Source: Clostridia bacterium
GTDB lineage: Bacteria > Bacillota > Clostridia > UBA1381
Assembly: GCA_017621875.1 (NCBI GenBank)
Contig: JAGASE010000020.1
Coordinates: 62,001 to 126,000 of the forward strand
Reading direction: 5' to 3'
DNA: 64,000 nucleotides
Below are positions 35,582 through 44,288 of this stretch, piece after piece. Position 1 is the stretch's first letter. Each line of letters begins with the position of its first letter. The notes beneath the pieces were generated by a model that was given only the letters and a program-made list of their open reading frames with translations, was not told the origin of the DNA and made no database searches. Both the position numbers and the translations under genes were made by a program.

Positions 35582-36672
35582 AAATCGTTATTTCCGGCTA
35601 CTACGGCTTTAATAACAGCGGCGATGACGCTCTGCTGCAGGCGATAATAGAGGATATAAAGTCTATAGATGAAAAGGCTGAAATAACCGTTCTTTCAAAT
35701 TCGCCGGACAGCACCAAAAAGATTTACGGAGTAAATGCCGTGAACAGATATAATGTACTGATGCTTGCAGCAAAGATTTCTCAGTGTGACCTTCTTATTT
35801 CGGGAGGCGGAACTCTGATACAGGACGCAACAAGTACAAAATCTCTGATTTATTACCTTACAGTAATCAGGCTTGCAAAGTTTTTCAAGAAAAAAATAAT
35901 GCTGTACGCAAACGGTATAGGACCTTTAACTTCATTTAAAAATATCGAAAAAACAAAAAGGGTATTAAATGAGGTGGATTTAATTACTTTGCGTGATGAA
36001 AATTCACTGAAAGAGCTTGAACAAATAGGTGTTACAAAGCCACAGATAAAGCTTACAGCAGACCCTGCATTTTTGCTGCAGCCGGACCTTTCGGGAAAGG
36101 ATATCCTTTCAAATTACGGAATACCTACCGACCGTCCGCTTCTTTTAGTATCGGTGCGTAAATGGAAGGACAATCCGGAAAACTTTGAAAAAATAATGGC
36201 GGATTTTTGTGACTATGCATGTGAAAAGCATGGATTTTTCACCGTATTTGTACCCATGCAGCACAAGCTTGATTATGCAGTTGCGGCAGGTATCAAAAAC
36301 AAAATGAAAAACCGCAGTGTAGTGATTGGGGCTAATTATAAGGTTTCATCGCTGCTTTCTCTGATGCAGGAGGTACATGTCTGCGTTGGTATGCGTCTGC
36401 ATACGCTTATTTATTCCGCAAGCTGCAGCGTACCTGTTATCGGAATTGTATATGACCCCAAGATTAATGGTGTTTTGGAATACATGGGAGAAAACAAATT
36501 TGTAACGCTTGAGGAAATATCGCAGGAAAAGCTGTGCGAGCTTTTTGAAGAAATATGCAATGATTACGATGCAATTAAGTCGCATCTGAAATTTAATATG
36601 CGTATTCTGCGTGAAAAGGCATGCGAAAACAGGGAGCTTATGAAAAGGCTACTTGACGGAGGAGCATTTTGA
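35578..36672 (+). CDS. csaB: Polysaccharide pyruvyl transferase CsaB
   Basis: 364 residues. The family start ISGYYGFNNSGDDALLQAI and the LLISGGGTLIQDATSTKS block are diagnostic; VGMRLHTLIYSASCSVPVIG with the conserved Arg/His lies near residues 264-283. CsaB transfers pyruvate from phosphoenolpyruvate to a ManNAc residue of the secondary cell-wall polymer, creating the charged ketal that SLH domains recognise. The SLH protein upstream in the same run is an obvious client. Confidence 0.92.
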   Translation: MKIVISGYYGFNNSGDDALLQAIIEDIKSIDEKAEITVLSNSPDSTKKIYGVNAVNRYNVLMLAAKISQCDLLISGGGTLIQDATSTKSLIYYLTVIRLAKFFKKKIMLYANGIGPLTSFKNIEKTKRVLNEVDLITLRDENSLKELEQIGVTKPQIKLTADPAFLLQPDLSGKDILSNYGIPTDRPLLLVSVRKWKDNPENFEKIMADFCDYACEKHGFFTVFVPMQHKLDYAVAAGIKNKMKNRSVVIGANYKVSSLLSLMQEVHVCVGMRLHTLIYSASCSVPVIGIVYDPKINGVLEYMGENKFVTLEEISQEKLCELFEEICNDYDAIKSHLKFNMRILREKACENRELMKRLLDGGAF

Positions 36673-38213
36673 TGGAAAATTCAAAAAAAATGCTTAAAAC
36701 CGCAGGTTTTATGGCAATAGCTACCTTTTTGGCAAAGATTATGGGACTTGCACGCGATATGCTTATAGCCGCATTTTTCGGTACAGGGATTGAAGCAGAT
36801 GCATATATGACGGCTACACGTCTTCCTACAACACTTTTTGATATTGTTATAGGCGGCGTTATTTCTGCTGCATTCATTCCTGTATTTAATTCTGTAATTG
36901 AAAAGAAATCTAAGGATAAAGCCCTTGAATTTGCTAACAGATTTATCGGAATGGTGCTGCTTATTTCGGGAATTATAGCCCTTTTGGGAATTTTATTTTC
37001 AGATAATCTTATAAGCTTTATGGCACCTGAATTTGATATAGAAACGCACGAACTGGCTTGTCAGCTTTCGGCCATTATGTTTCCGATGATAATTTTTACC
37101 GGGCTTGCATTTTCGTTTGTGGGAATCCTGCAATCCTTCGGAGAATATAACATTCCGGCTGTTATGAGCCTGGTCTCAAACTTCGCTGTAATAGTATATT
37201 TTATTCTGTTCGGAAAACGCTTTGGTGTTTACGGGCTTTCGGTAACCATGCTTGCTGCTTGGGGACTTCAGGTTGTTATTCAAATTCCGTCGCTTAAAAG
37301 ATTTAAATATAAATTTAAGCCGCGGCTGAATTTTAAAGATGAAAATATCCGAAGGGCAATGATGCTTGCACTTCCTATGCTTATCAGCACATGGGTACAG
37401 CCCCTTTATACAATAGTGAATACGCGTCTTGCGTCAGGAATATACAAGGGTGTGTCCTCGCTTGAGTATGCAAACAGACTTTATATCGTAATAACGGGAG
37501 TTTTCTCCTTTGTTGTAACAAACCTGATATTTCCAAAAATGTCACGTGCGAATGTTTCGGGAAACGGCGATGAAGCAAAGGATTTGCTGGTCATGTCTTT
37601 AAAGCTTATTACATTTGTAATACTGCCCGTAATGGCAGTTTTCATCGTACTTGCAAAGCCGATAATAGCAATACTTTATCAGCACGGTGGCTTTGTTCTT
37701 TCGGACACAATAAGAACAGGTACAGCGTTATCCTGTTATGCACTGGGCATGATCGGTATGGCATATAATGAAATTCTGTCAAAGTCATTTTTCTCGATGC
37801 AGAACTCGAAAACACCGATGATAAATGCACTTGTTTCAATGGTGGTTAATATCGCTGTTGCGTATACACTTTCAGGCAGCCTCGGAATTTCGGGACTGGC
37901 ACTTGCAACTGCCTGCGGCTCAAGTGTTAATGCGTTTTTAAACTATATATGTATGAAACAGCATTATAAAACATTATTTACAGCCTCTGATATATTCAAC
38001 ATACTTAAAATTGCAATATCCGCACTCATTATGGGAGTGGTAATGCTTATTTTCTATAAGCTTTTAATATCAAAATTTGAGCTTGGTCTTATCGGTGGAA
38101 TCATAATAGGCGGAGTAAGCGGTGTTGCCGGACTGTTGGTATATGCGGTCTTGGTTTGGATTTTAAAATTAGATATTCTTATGAATCTGGTAAAGGAGGG
38201 ACGCACTAAATGA
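36672..38213 (+). CDS. murJ: Lipid II flippase MurJ (MviN family)
   Basis: 513 residues from ATG 36672, overlapping the csaB stop by one base. Fourteen predicted membrane helices of the MOP superfamily; ARDMLIAAFFGTGIEADAY and FDIVIGGVISAAFIPVF are MurJ landmarks, with the positively charged central cavity residues expected of a lipid II exporter. In this cluster it could flip lipid II or a lipid-linked wall-polymer repeat; another MurJ or Amj elsewhere is possible. Confidence 0.9.
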   Translation: MENSKKMLKTAGFMAIATFLAKIMGLARDMLIAAFFGTGIEADAYMTATRLPTTLFDIVIGGVISAAFIPVFNSVIEKKSKDKALEFANRFIGMVLLISGIIALLGILFSDNLISFMAPEFDIETHELACQLSAIMFPMIIFTGLAFSFVGILQSFGEYNIPAVMSLVSNFAVIVYFILFGKRFGVYGLSVTMLAAWGLQVVIQIPSLKRFKYKFKPRLNFKDENIRRAMMLALPMLISTWVQPLYTIVNTRLASGIYKGVSSLEYANRLYIVITGVFSFVVTNLIFPKMSRANVSGNGDEAKDLLVMSLKLITFVILPVMAVFIVLAKPIIAILYQHGGFVLSDTIRTGTALSCYALGMIGMAYNEILSKSFFSMQNSKTPMINALVSMVVNIAVAYTLSGSLGISGLALATACGSSVNAFLNYICMKQHYKTLFTASDIFNILKIAISALIMGVVMLIFYKLLISKFELGLIGGIIIGGVSGVAGLLVYAVLVWILKLDILMNLVKEGRTK

Positions 38214-40084
38214 ACAGCATGATTTTTTCGGCCATATCAGCATTTTGCTTGACTTTTTTGAAATTCTTTAAGGCAAGTGTGCTGTATAAGCTGGTTGTAA
38301 AAATTTCGGATAGGGTATCTGCCTGGTGGGCGGACAGTGTTATAATGAATTTTTTAAGAAAAGAACACTTTGAAAAGCTTTCGGCAAAAAGCGTGCTGCA
38401 AAAAGTTGTCTATACGCCTTTTTCTATTTTCGGTGCAATAAATAAAAGGTTTGCGTCATATTTGTCCGATGTGACAGAAAACAGTGTGATTCTTAATTTG
38501 TCAAGATGTTTTATGAATAATGCACTTGCACTGAATACTCGGTTTTACGGCTGTATTCTTTTGGGAATGCTGATAACACGTGAGGTGATATCACTACAAT
38601 TTTCGTTACTAACTGCGGGACTTGCGTTGATAGGAATACTTTTTGTTTTAACCGATTACAATGTAACAGATTTTTTTGCCCAAAGCTCGATTATACGCTT
38701 TGTAACTGCAACAGCAGGCTTTCCACATCTTTCATGGAACATTTATAAAAAAGAAGATGTAAAAAGACCTGCCGCATTGATACTTGCTGTTATAGCGGGA
38801 GGAGTGATGGGACTTATGTCGCTTAAATCCTTGATTTTTGCATTGGCACTTCCTGTAGTATTTGTTGGTGTGTGTACGGTTATGGTATACCCGATTTCGG
38901 GCGTGTTTTTTGCCGCGTTTGCCGCTCCGTTTGTACCTACAATGCTTTTGGCAGGACTATGCACGCTCACGTTTTGTTCGGTGCTTGTAAAATCGGTATG
39001 TGAAAAAAATTTCAAATGGAAAATTGACGGCGTAGGAACAAGCTTGGGATTTTTCCTGCTGTTTATGTTGGTCTCATGTATATTCTCATTTTCAATAACA
39101 AAAAGCATGATGGTATGGGGAATGTATCTGATTTTTGTGGGATTTTATTTTGTAATAATTAATACTGTGAAAACTAAGGAGCAGTTATATGCTATCCTGA
39201 AGGTTTTTGTGATAGCAGGAGCTTTAGTAAGCCTTTACGGCGTGCTGCAGTATATTTTCGGATGGAATACCTCAAATGCATGGATTGACGAAGAAATGTT
39301 TGAGGAGGCAACAATGCGTGCCTATTCAACTATGGAAAACCCCAATGTTCTTGGAGAATACCTGCTGTTGGTAATTCCGCTATCAGCCCTTTTCATGCTG
39401 CGTGCAGGAGGAAAAACCTTTCAAAAATGGTTTTATTTGGGAGTATTCTTACTAAGTGCCTTGTGTATGATATTTACCCAGTCGCGAGGCTGCTGGCTCG
39501 GTCTTATTCTTGCTGCAGCAGTTTTTGTAACCTTCTACAACGGGCGTCTTTGGGGATTTCTGCCGCTTGTTCTGCTGATACTGCCGTTTGTAATACCGGA
39601 GACTATGGTTGACCGAATGATGAGCGTGGGAAATTTAGAGGACTCATCTACATCATACCGAGTATTTATCTGGCTTGGTACCTTCCAGATGCTAAAGGAT
39701 TTCTGGATAGGCGGAATAGGAATGGGCGAGGGTTCATTCAGAAGTGTGTATCCGCTCTACTCGTATAATGCAATCGTTGCACCTCATTCGCATAATACTT
39801 TTCTGCAGCTTTTGGTTGAGGGCGGAATTGCAGCATTGGTGATTTTTGTTATCACTATGGCTTTATTTATAAAGAATATGGCGTCGGTGTACAGAAGGTG
39901 CGGTAAAGACAGCATGGAGGCTATGACTGCACTTGCAATCGGAAGCGGCGTGCTGGGATTTTTGCTGCAAAGTATGTTTGATTATACCTTCTATAACTAT
40001 CGCATGATGGCTATGCTCTTTATGATATTAGCTTTCGGAGGACTACTAAATTATCTTGGAAATAAGAAAGGACAGGAGCTATGA
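38210..40084 (+). CDS. O-antigen ligase/polymerase family membrane protein (Wzy_C)
   Basis: 624 residues, about twelve membrane helices. The Wzy_C landmark APHSHNTFLQLLVEGG (about residues 523-538) and the TQSRGCWLGLILAA helix with its Arg identify the family. Members join lipid-linked glycan units into chains or ligate them. An N-terminal 90-residue soluble part (LRKEHFEKLSAKSVLQK) is unusual compared with minimal family members. Overlaps both neighbours by 4 bp. Confidence 0.88.
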   Translation: MNSMIFSAISAFCLTFLKFFKASVLYKLVVKISDRVSAWWADSVIMNFLRKEHFEKLSAKSVLQKVVYTPFSIFGAINKRFASYLSDVTENSVILNLSRCFMNNALALNTRFYGCILLGMLITREVISLQFSLLTAGLALIGILFVLTDYNVTDFFAQSSIIRFVTATAGFPHLSWNIYKKEDVKRPAALILAVIAGGVMGLMSLKSLIFALALPVVFVGVCTVMVYPISGVFFAAFAAPFVPTMLLAGLCTLTFCSVLVKSVCEKNFKWKIDGVGTSLGFFLLFMLVSCIFSFSITKSMMVWGMYLIFVGFYFVIINTVKTKEQLYAILKVFVIAGALVSLYGVLQYIFGWNTSNAWIDEEMFEEATMRAYSTMENPNVLGEYLLLVIPLSALFMLRAGGKTFQKWFYLGVFLLSALCMIFTQSRGCWLGLILAAAVFVTFYNGRLWGFLPLVLLILPFVIPETMVDRMMSVGNLEDSSTSYRVFIWLGTFQMLKDFWIGGIGMGEGSFRSVYPLYSYNAIVAPHSHNTFLQLLVEGGIAALVIFVITMALFIKNMASVYRRCGKDSMEAMTALAIGSGVLGFLLQSMFDYTFYNYRMMAMLFMILAFGGLLNYLGNKKGQEL

Positions 40085-41193
40085 AAATAATTGAAGTATC
40101 TACAGATACAAATATCGGCGGTGCGGGAAAGTGTCTTCTCATATTGCTCAAAGAGTTTGACAGGAGTAAATTTGATGTAGTTACAATTCTTCCTAAAAAC
40201 AGCCTTTTAGCACCCTTAATAAAAGAGCTTGGAGTTCGTATAATTGAGGTTGACGGAATTGCGGATAAATCATTGGATATTTCCGCAATAAAGCAGCTTA
40301 AAAAAATCTTTAAAGAGGAAAAGCCTGACCTTGTGCATACGCATGCAAGCATGTCTGCAAGAATTGCAGCAAAGCTGTCCGGCTGCAAGGTGGTATATAC
40401 CCGTCATTCGGTTTTTCCGCCGCCTGAGCGTATTTCCAAGGGAATAGGAAAAAAGATTAACGGATTTGTAAATAATTACTTCTCTGATAGAATTATCGCA
40501 GTTGCAGAGGCTGCAAAGGATAATCTGACGCAGACCGGAGTTGATGAAAAGAAGATTGATGTCATACTAAACGGAGTATATCCGCTTGAGCCGTATGAAA
40601 ATAAACAGGAAATAAGAGAACGCTTTGGCGTGGAAGAAGACGAAATGGTTATTTCCATTGTGGCTCGGCTTGAGGATATAAAAGGACATGATTACTTCAT
40701 TGAGGCTGCCGATTTACTGCTTAATAAGGGATATAAAGCAAAGTTCATCATTGCCGGCACAGGCTCATATGAGGAGCATTTAAAGGAAAAGGTAAAAGCA
40801 CTCGGTCAAGAGAAAAACATAATTTTCACAGGCTTTATAACCGATGTGGACAAGCTGATGAACATAACCGATATACAGGCAAATGCGTCATTTGGAACGG
40901 AGGCTACAAGCCTTGCACTCTTAGAGGGAATGAGCCTGGGAATACCTGCAGTGGTTTCTGATTTTGGCGGAAATCCGGGAGTTATTAAGTCAGGTGTAAA
41001 CGGATTTGTTGTTCCAAAGCAAAATTCACGTGCTTTGGCTGAGGGCATAGGAAAGCTTTTAAAGGATAAGGAGCTTTATAATAAGCTCAGCGAGGGAAGC
41101 AGAAGAATATTTGCTGAAACCTTTACAGCACAGGCAATGACGAGAAATACGGAAAAGGTATATATCAAGGTAATGGGAGGCGAGGAACGATGA
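40081..41193 (+). CDS. Glycosyltransferase family 4 protein, second of the cluster
   Basis: 370 residues. GT-B fold with N-terminal EVSTDTNIGGAGKCLLILLKEF, HTHASMSARIAAKLSG, and the donor-site C-terminal half: SIVARLEDIKGHDYFIEAA, then FGTEATSLALLEGMSLG which holds the E-x7-E motif. It lacks membrane segments. It probably adds a sugar to the same wall polymer as the first GT4; donor and linkage unknown. Confidence 0.9.
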   Translation: MKIIEVSTDTNIGGAGKCLLILLKEFDRSKFDVVTILPKNSLLAPLIKELGVRIIEVDGIADKSLDISAIKQLKKIFKEEKPDLVHTHASMSARIAAKLSGCKVVYTRHSVFPPPERISKGIGKKINGFVNNYFSDRIIAVAEAAKDNLTQTGVDEKKIDVILNGVYPLEPYENKQEIRERFGVEEDEMVISIVARLEDIKGHDYFIEAADLLLNKGYKAKFIIAGTGSYEEHLKEKVKALGQEKNIIFTGFITDVDKLMNITDIQANASFGTEATSLALLEGMSLGIPAVVSDFGGNPGVIKSGVNGFVVPKQNSRALAEGIGKLLKDKELYNKLSEGSRRIFAETFTAQAMTRNTEKVYIKVMGGEER

Positions 41194-41654
41194 AAAAAAT
41201 AAGATTTACGGTAATTGACGCACTTATCCTTCTTGTTGTAATTGCTGTGCTGGTATTCGGCATTAAATTTGTAACACAGAATAATACCTCCGCAGGCGAA
41301 ACAAAAGAGGTATATTTTACAGTCCTTGCAAGCAATGTTGACGAGGGAACAGGCAGTATAATAAAAGAGGGCGATGAGGTTTCCATCAGCTTTTCGGAAC
41401 AGGCGTTCGCAACTGTAGTTGGAGTTTCGGAGGAACCATATAAGGAGTCTAAATTTTTAGAGGCAAAAGGGTTTTACACAACACATGAAGTAGAGGGAAA
41501 AAGTGACCTGAAAATACTTTTAAGATGTCCTGCCGATATATCGGATACTCGGATTGCAAACGGTGAAGTACCTATAAGAGTAGGCGGAGAAATGCCTGTA
41601 AGAGGAAAAGGATATACGGTTAAAGGCTACGTAATTGAGCTTGAGGACAAATAG
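41190..41654 (+). CDS. DUF4330 family membrane-anchored protein, first copy
   Basis: 154 residues, coupled to the GT4 gene by a 4-bp overlap. A basic N-terminus and one membrane helix (VIDALILLVVIAVLVFGIKF, residues 7-26) are followed by an external beta-rich domain that ends GKGYTVKGYVIELEDK. The DUF4330 pattern is a short transmembrane anchor plus extracytoplasmic domain of unknown function, often beside wall-polysaccharide operons. Confidence 0.75.
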   Translation: MKKIRFTVIDALILLVVIAVLVFGIKFVTQNNTSAGETKEVYFTVLASNVDEGTGSIIKEGDEVSISFSEQAFATVVGVSEEPYKESKFLEAKGFYTTHEVEGKSDLKILLRCPADISDTRIANGEVPIRVGGEMPVRGKGYTVKGYVIELEDK

Positions 41655-41665
41655 GAGGTGACGTT

Positions 41666-42157
41666 ATGATGCTGGATAAGAACGGTAAGCTGTTTGGAAA
41701 AATCAGTATAATTGACCTGCTTGCGATTTTCGCAGTAATAATCGCGGTTTTGGGAATAAGTGCAAGATTTGTTACAACAGCCGCAAAAAATGTACGTGAA
41801 AAAACACAGTTTTCTTATGTGGTCGAAATTGAAGGTATAAGATTTTATACCATTGACGCACTCAATAAAAAAGGTATTGTAACAGACCTTAAGGGAAACA
41901 GTGTTGTCGGAGAAATTACAAATGTTGAGTATAAGCGTATGGAGATTCAGTCTGTAACCTCAACAGGAGAGACTGTTTTTGCTACAGTACCTGAAAAATA
42001 CACGGCACTTATTACTGTAAAGGCAGAGGGAAATGAGTCGGAAAAGGGATATTTTGTAGGAGATAATATCGAGCTTTCTGTAGGCAGCACAATGTCTATG
42101 ACAACAAAGTACGTTAATTCTACAGGCAAGGTAAAGAGTATTGAAAAGATTGATTAA
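41666..42157 (+). CDS. DUF4330 family membrane-anchored protein, second copy
   Basis: 163 residues, start MMLDKNGKLFGKISIIDL typical of DUF4330, with a GGAGGTGA ribosome site. One membrane helix (IIDLLAIFAVIIAVLGI) and an external domain related in layout to the preceding protein. It is the last gene of the 16-kb run and is followed by a strong terminator. Two adjacent copies suggest a hetero-oligomer; inference only. Confidence 0.8.
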   Translation: MMLDKNGKLFGKISIIDLLAIFAVIIAVLGISARFVTTAAKNVREKTQFSYVVEIEGIRFYTIDALNKKGIVTDLKGNSVVGEITNVEYKRMEIQSVTSTGETVFATVPEKYTALITVKAEGNESEKGYFVGDNIELSVGSTMSMTTKYVNSTGKVKSIEKID

Positions 42158-42163
42158 TCAGCA

Positions 42164-42198
42164 AAAAAGCAGAGTAAAAATAAATTACTCTGCTTTTT
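42164..42198. terminator. Bidirectional terminator between the wall-polymer cluster and murC
   Basis: AAAAAGCAGAGTAA (42164-42177) and TTACTCTGCTTTTT (42185-42198) form a 14-bp stem with T-runs on both strands. Confidence 0.92.
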
Positions 42199-42242
42199 GA
42201 ATGTCAGCATGATAATATCAAAATTTAGTTAATGCCATATTC

Positions 42243-43622
42243 TTATTTGCATAAATTATCTGCGATATCTACAATATTTCCTGCACCCATAGTGAAAACG
42301 AGGTCATTTTCGCGGATTTCGTTTTTAAGAATTTGTTCTATTTTGTCAAAGCTGTCCGCGTATCTCACTTTTATTCCGCGTTTTTTTATATCTTCTGCGA
42401 GCTTTTCCGAATCAGTAACACCGTCAGGCAACTCACGTGCCGCATATATAGGTGCGATTATAAGCTCGTCAACGTTATCAAAGCTTTCGCAGAATTCGTT
42501 CCAAAGAGCCTTTGTTCTTGAATATGTGTGAGGCTGGAATATACACCAAAGCTTATTATAATCAAACTCAGCGGCAGAACGCAGAGTTGCACGAATTTCG
42601 GTAGGGTGGTGTGCGTAATCATCAATGATGACCGCACCGCCAAACTCTCCTTTTTTTTCAAATCGTCTGTGTGCTCCTGAAAATTCTTCTATTCCGATTT
42701 TTGCAAGAGATATATCTGTATTCCATACATCGCACACAGCGATAACGGCAAGAGCATTTAAAACATTATGCTCACCGGGGACTCTCAAGGAAAGTCTGCA
42801 CATTAAATCATCGTTGTGCCATACCTCAAAGCTCGGAAAACCTGCCTTGTATGTGAGATTTTCTGCATGGTATTCAAATTCCTTGCCTATTCCGTAATAT
42901 TTCACGTCAAGCGTGCTGTCCGCAAATGCCTTTTTCACATTTTCATCACCGCCTGCGGCGATTACGCAGCCTTTGCCGGCTGTAAGCTCAGCGTATTTTT
43001 TAAAGCTGTCGATTATTTCGTCAATCCCCGAAAAGAAGTCAAGATGGTCTTCATCTATATTTGTTATGACAGCAACAGTAGGGAAAAAGCTCAGAAAACT
43101 GTTGGTGTATTCGCATGCTTCGGTAACGAAATAATCCGAGCTGCCCGTTCGTATATTTCCTCCAATGATATCAAGCTCACCGCCGACGCTAATTGTAGGA
43201 TCAAGCCTTGAAGAAATCAATGCATGTGCCAGCATAGAGGTAGTTGTGGTTTTTCCGTGAGTTCCGGCGATGCCTGCAGCGTGTTTATATGTTTTCATAA
43301 TCGCACCGAGAAATTCAGCTCTGGTTAAAAGTGGGATTTTAGCAGACTTTGCCGCACATATTTCCGGATTATCGTCATGTACTGCAGCGGTATGCACCAC
43401 AATTGAGCAACCATCTACGTTTTTTTCATTATGCCCTGTATAAATCGTTGCCCCCATACTTTCCAGCTTATCGGTAATGTGCGTTTTGGAACGGTCAGAG
43501 CCTGAAACGATATAGCCGTTTTGAAGCATAATCTGAGCAAGTCCGCTCATGCTTATTCCTCCAATTCCGATAAAATGTATGTGAGCCTGTTTATCTAATT
43601 GACCTAAATCAAAGCTTGTCAT
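42243..43622 (-). CDS. murC: UDP-N-acetylmuramate-L-alanine ligase
   Basis: 459 residues. The N-terminal Rossmann-like start HFIGIGGISMSGLAQIMLQ, the ATP-binding GTHGKTTTTSMLAHALI (about residues 110-126), ITNIDEDHLDFF in the central domain and DDYAHHPTEIRATL in the C-terminal domain are diagnostic. MurC adds the first amino acid of the peptidoglycan stem. It stands alone, on the opposite strand to the wall cluster. A TATAAT box at 43680-43685 on the minus strand could be its promoter, but its -35 is weak. Confidence 0.96.
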   Translation of the reverse strand: MTSFDLGQLDKQAHIHFIGIGGISMSGLAQIMLQNGYIVSGSDRSKTHITDKLESMGATIYTGHNEKNVDGCSIVVHTAAVHDDNPEICAAKSAKIPLLTRAEFLGAIMKTYKHAAGIAGTHGKTTTTSMLAHALISSRLDPTISVGGELDIIGGNIRTGSSDYFVTEACEYTNSFLSFFPTVAVITNIDEDHLDFFSGIDEIIDSFKKYAELTAGKGCVIAAGGDENVKKAFADSTLDVKYYGIGKEFEYHAENLTYKAGFPSFEVWHNDDLMCRLSLRVPGEHNVLNALAVIAVCDVWNTDISLAKIGIEEFSGAHRRFEKKGEFGGAVIIDDYAHHPTEIRATLRSAAEFDYNKLWCIFQPHTYSRTKALWNEFCESFDNVDELIIAPIYAARELPDGVTDSEKLAEDIKKRGIKVRYADSFDKIEQILKNEIRENDLVFTMGAGNIVDIADNLCK

Positions 43623-43821
43623 TTATATATCCATTCCTTTCTGAATTAAAGCAAATATATCCATATTTTGTTAAGGATAATTATATACCTTTTTCGGTTA
43701 AAATAAAACACGTTTTGAATATTTGTAAAACAAACGAAATATATCCCGTTTCTAAAGATAAAAAAAATTCAGTTTATTTGTATAAAATCTACAAAAAATG
43801 TTGAATTTTAGATTTAATATA

Positions 43822-43850
43822 TTGACACTTATCATATATATATGTATAAT
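43822..43850 (+). promoter_or_regulatory. Promoter of spoVG
   Basis: TTGACA (43822-43827), 17-bp spacer, TATAAT (43845-43850). This is a vegetative-type promoter; the SigH-type element known for Bacillus subtilis spoVG was not recognised. Confidence 0.8.
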
Positions 43851-43929
43851 AATTTCAAATGGTTTGAACATCTTAGATATAACACCAATACGGCTTAATA
43901 TAAATTAGCTTTGGAAGGTGGTGAGTTCT

Positions 43930-44196
43930 GTGGAAATTACAGACATCAGAGTTAAAAAGGTTGCGAGCGAAGGAAAAATGAAGGCAGTTGTTTCTGTTAC
44001 TTTTGATAATGCATTCGTTGTGCATGACATTAAAGTTATAGAAGGACAGGAAAAATTGTTTACGGCGATGCCGTCAAGAAGAACTCCTGAAAATGAATTT
44101 AAGGATATTGCTCATCCGATAAATTCAGAGATGAGGGAGATGCTTGAAGCAGCTATTATTTCCAAATATAACGAAGCAATTCTTGTAGAAGAATAA
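43930..44196 (+). CDS. spoVG: Septation protein/RNA-binding regulator SpoVG
   Basis: 88 residues from GTG 43930, placed six bases after GGTGGTGA; the longer frame from 43918 would put the ribosome site inside the gene. The sequence [19 protein letters not shown], then [22 protein letters not shown] and [12 protein letters not shown] is classic SpoVG. It influences asymmetric septation and acts as a nucleic-acid-binding regulator in several Firmicutes. Monocistronic. Confidence 0.95.
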   Translation: MEITDIRVKKVASEGKMKAVVSVTFDNAFVVHDIKVIEGQEKLFTAMPSRRTPENEFKDIAHPINSEMREMLEAAIISKYNEAILVEE

Positions 44197-44203
44197 TAAT
44201 AAA

Positions 44204-44275
44204 ACACCGATACCGGAGTATCGGTGTCGGACTAACGAAAATCCCTGCTTTGCTTGATGCAAAGTAGGGATTTTT
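44204..44275. terminator. Double hairpin terminator between spoVG and the ABC transporter
   Basis: First stem ACACCGATAC/GTATCGGTGT (44204-44227, loop CGGA) lacks a T-run. Second stem, AAAATCCCTGCTTTGC (44238-44253) with GCAAAGTAGGGATTTT (44259-44274), has one G-T pair and T-runs on both strands, and lies directly before the stop of the convergent ABC gene. Confidence 0.85.
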
Positions 44276-44288
44276 CTTGCCTCGCTTG

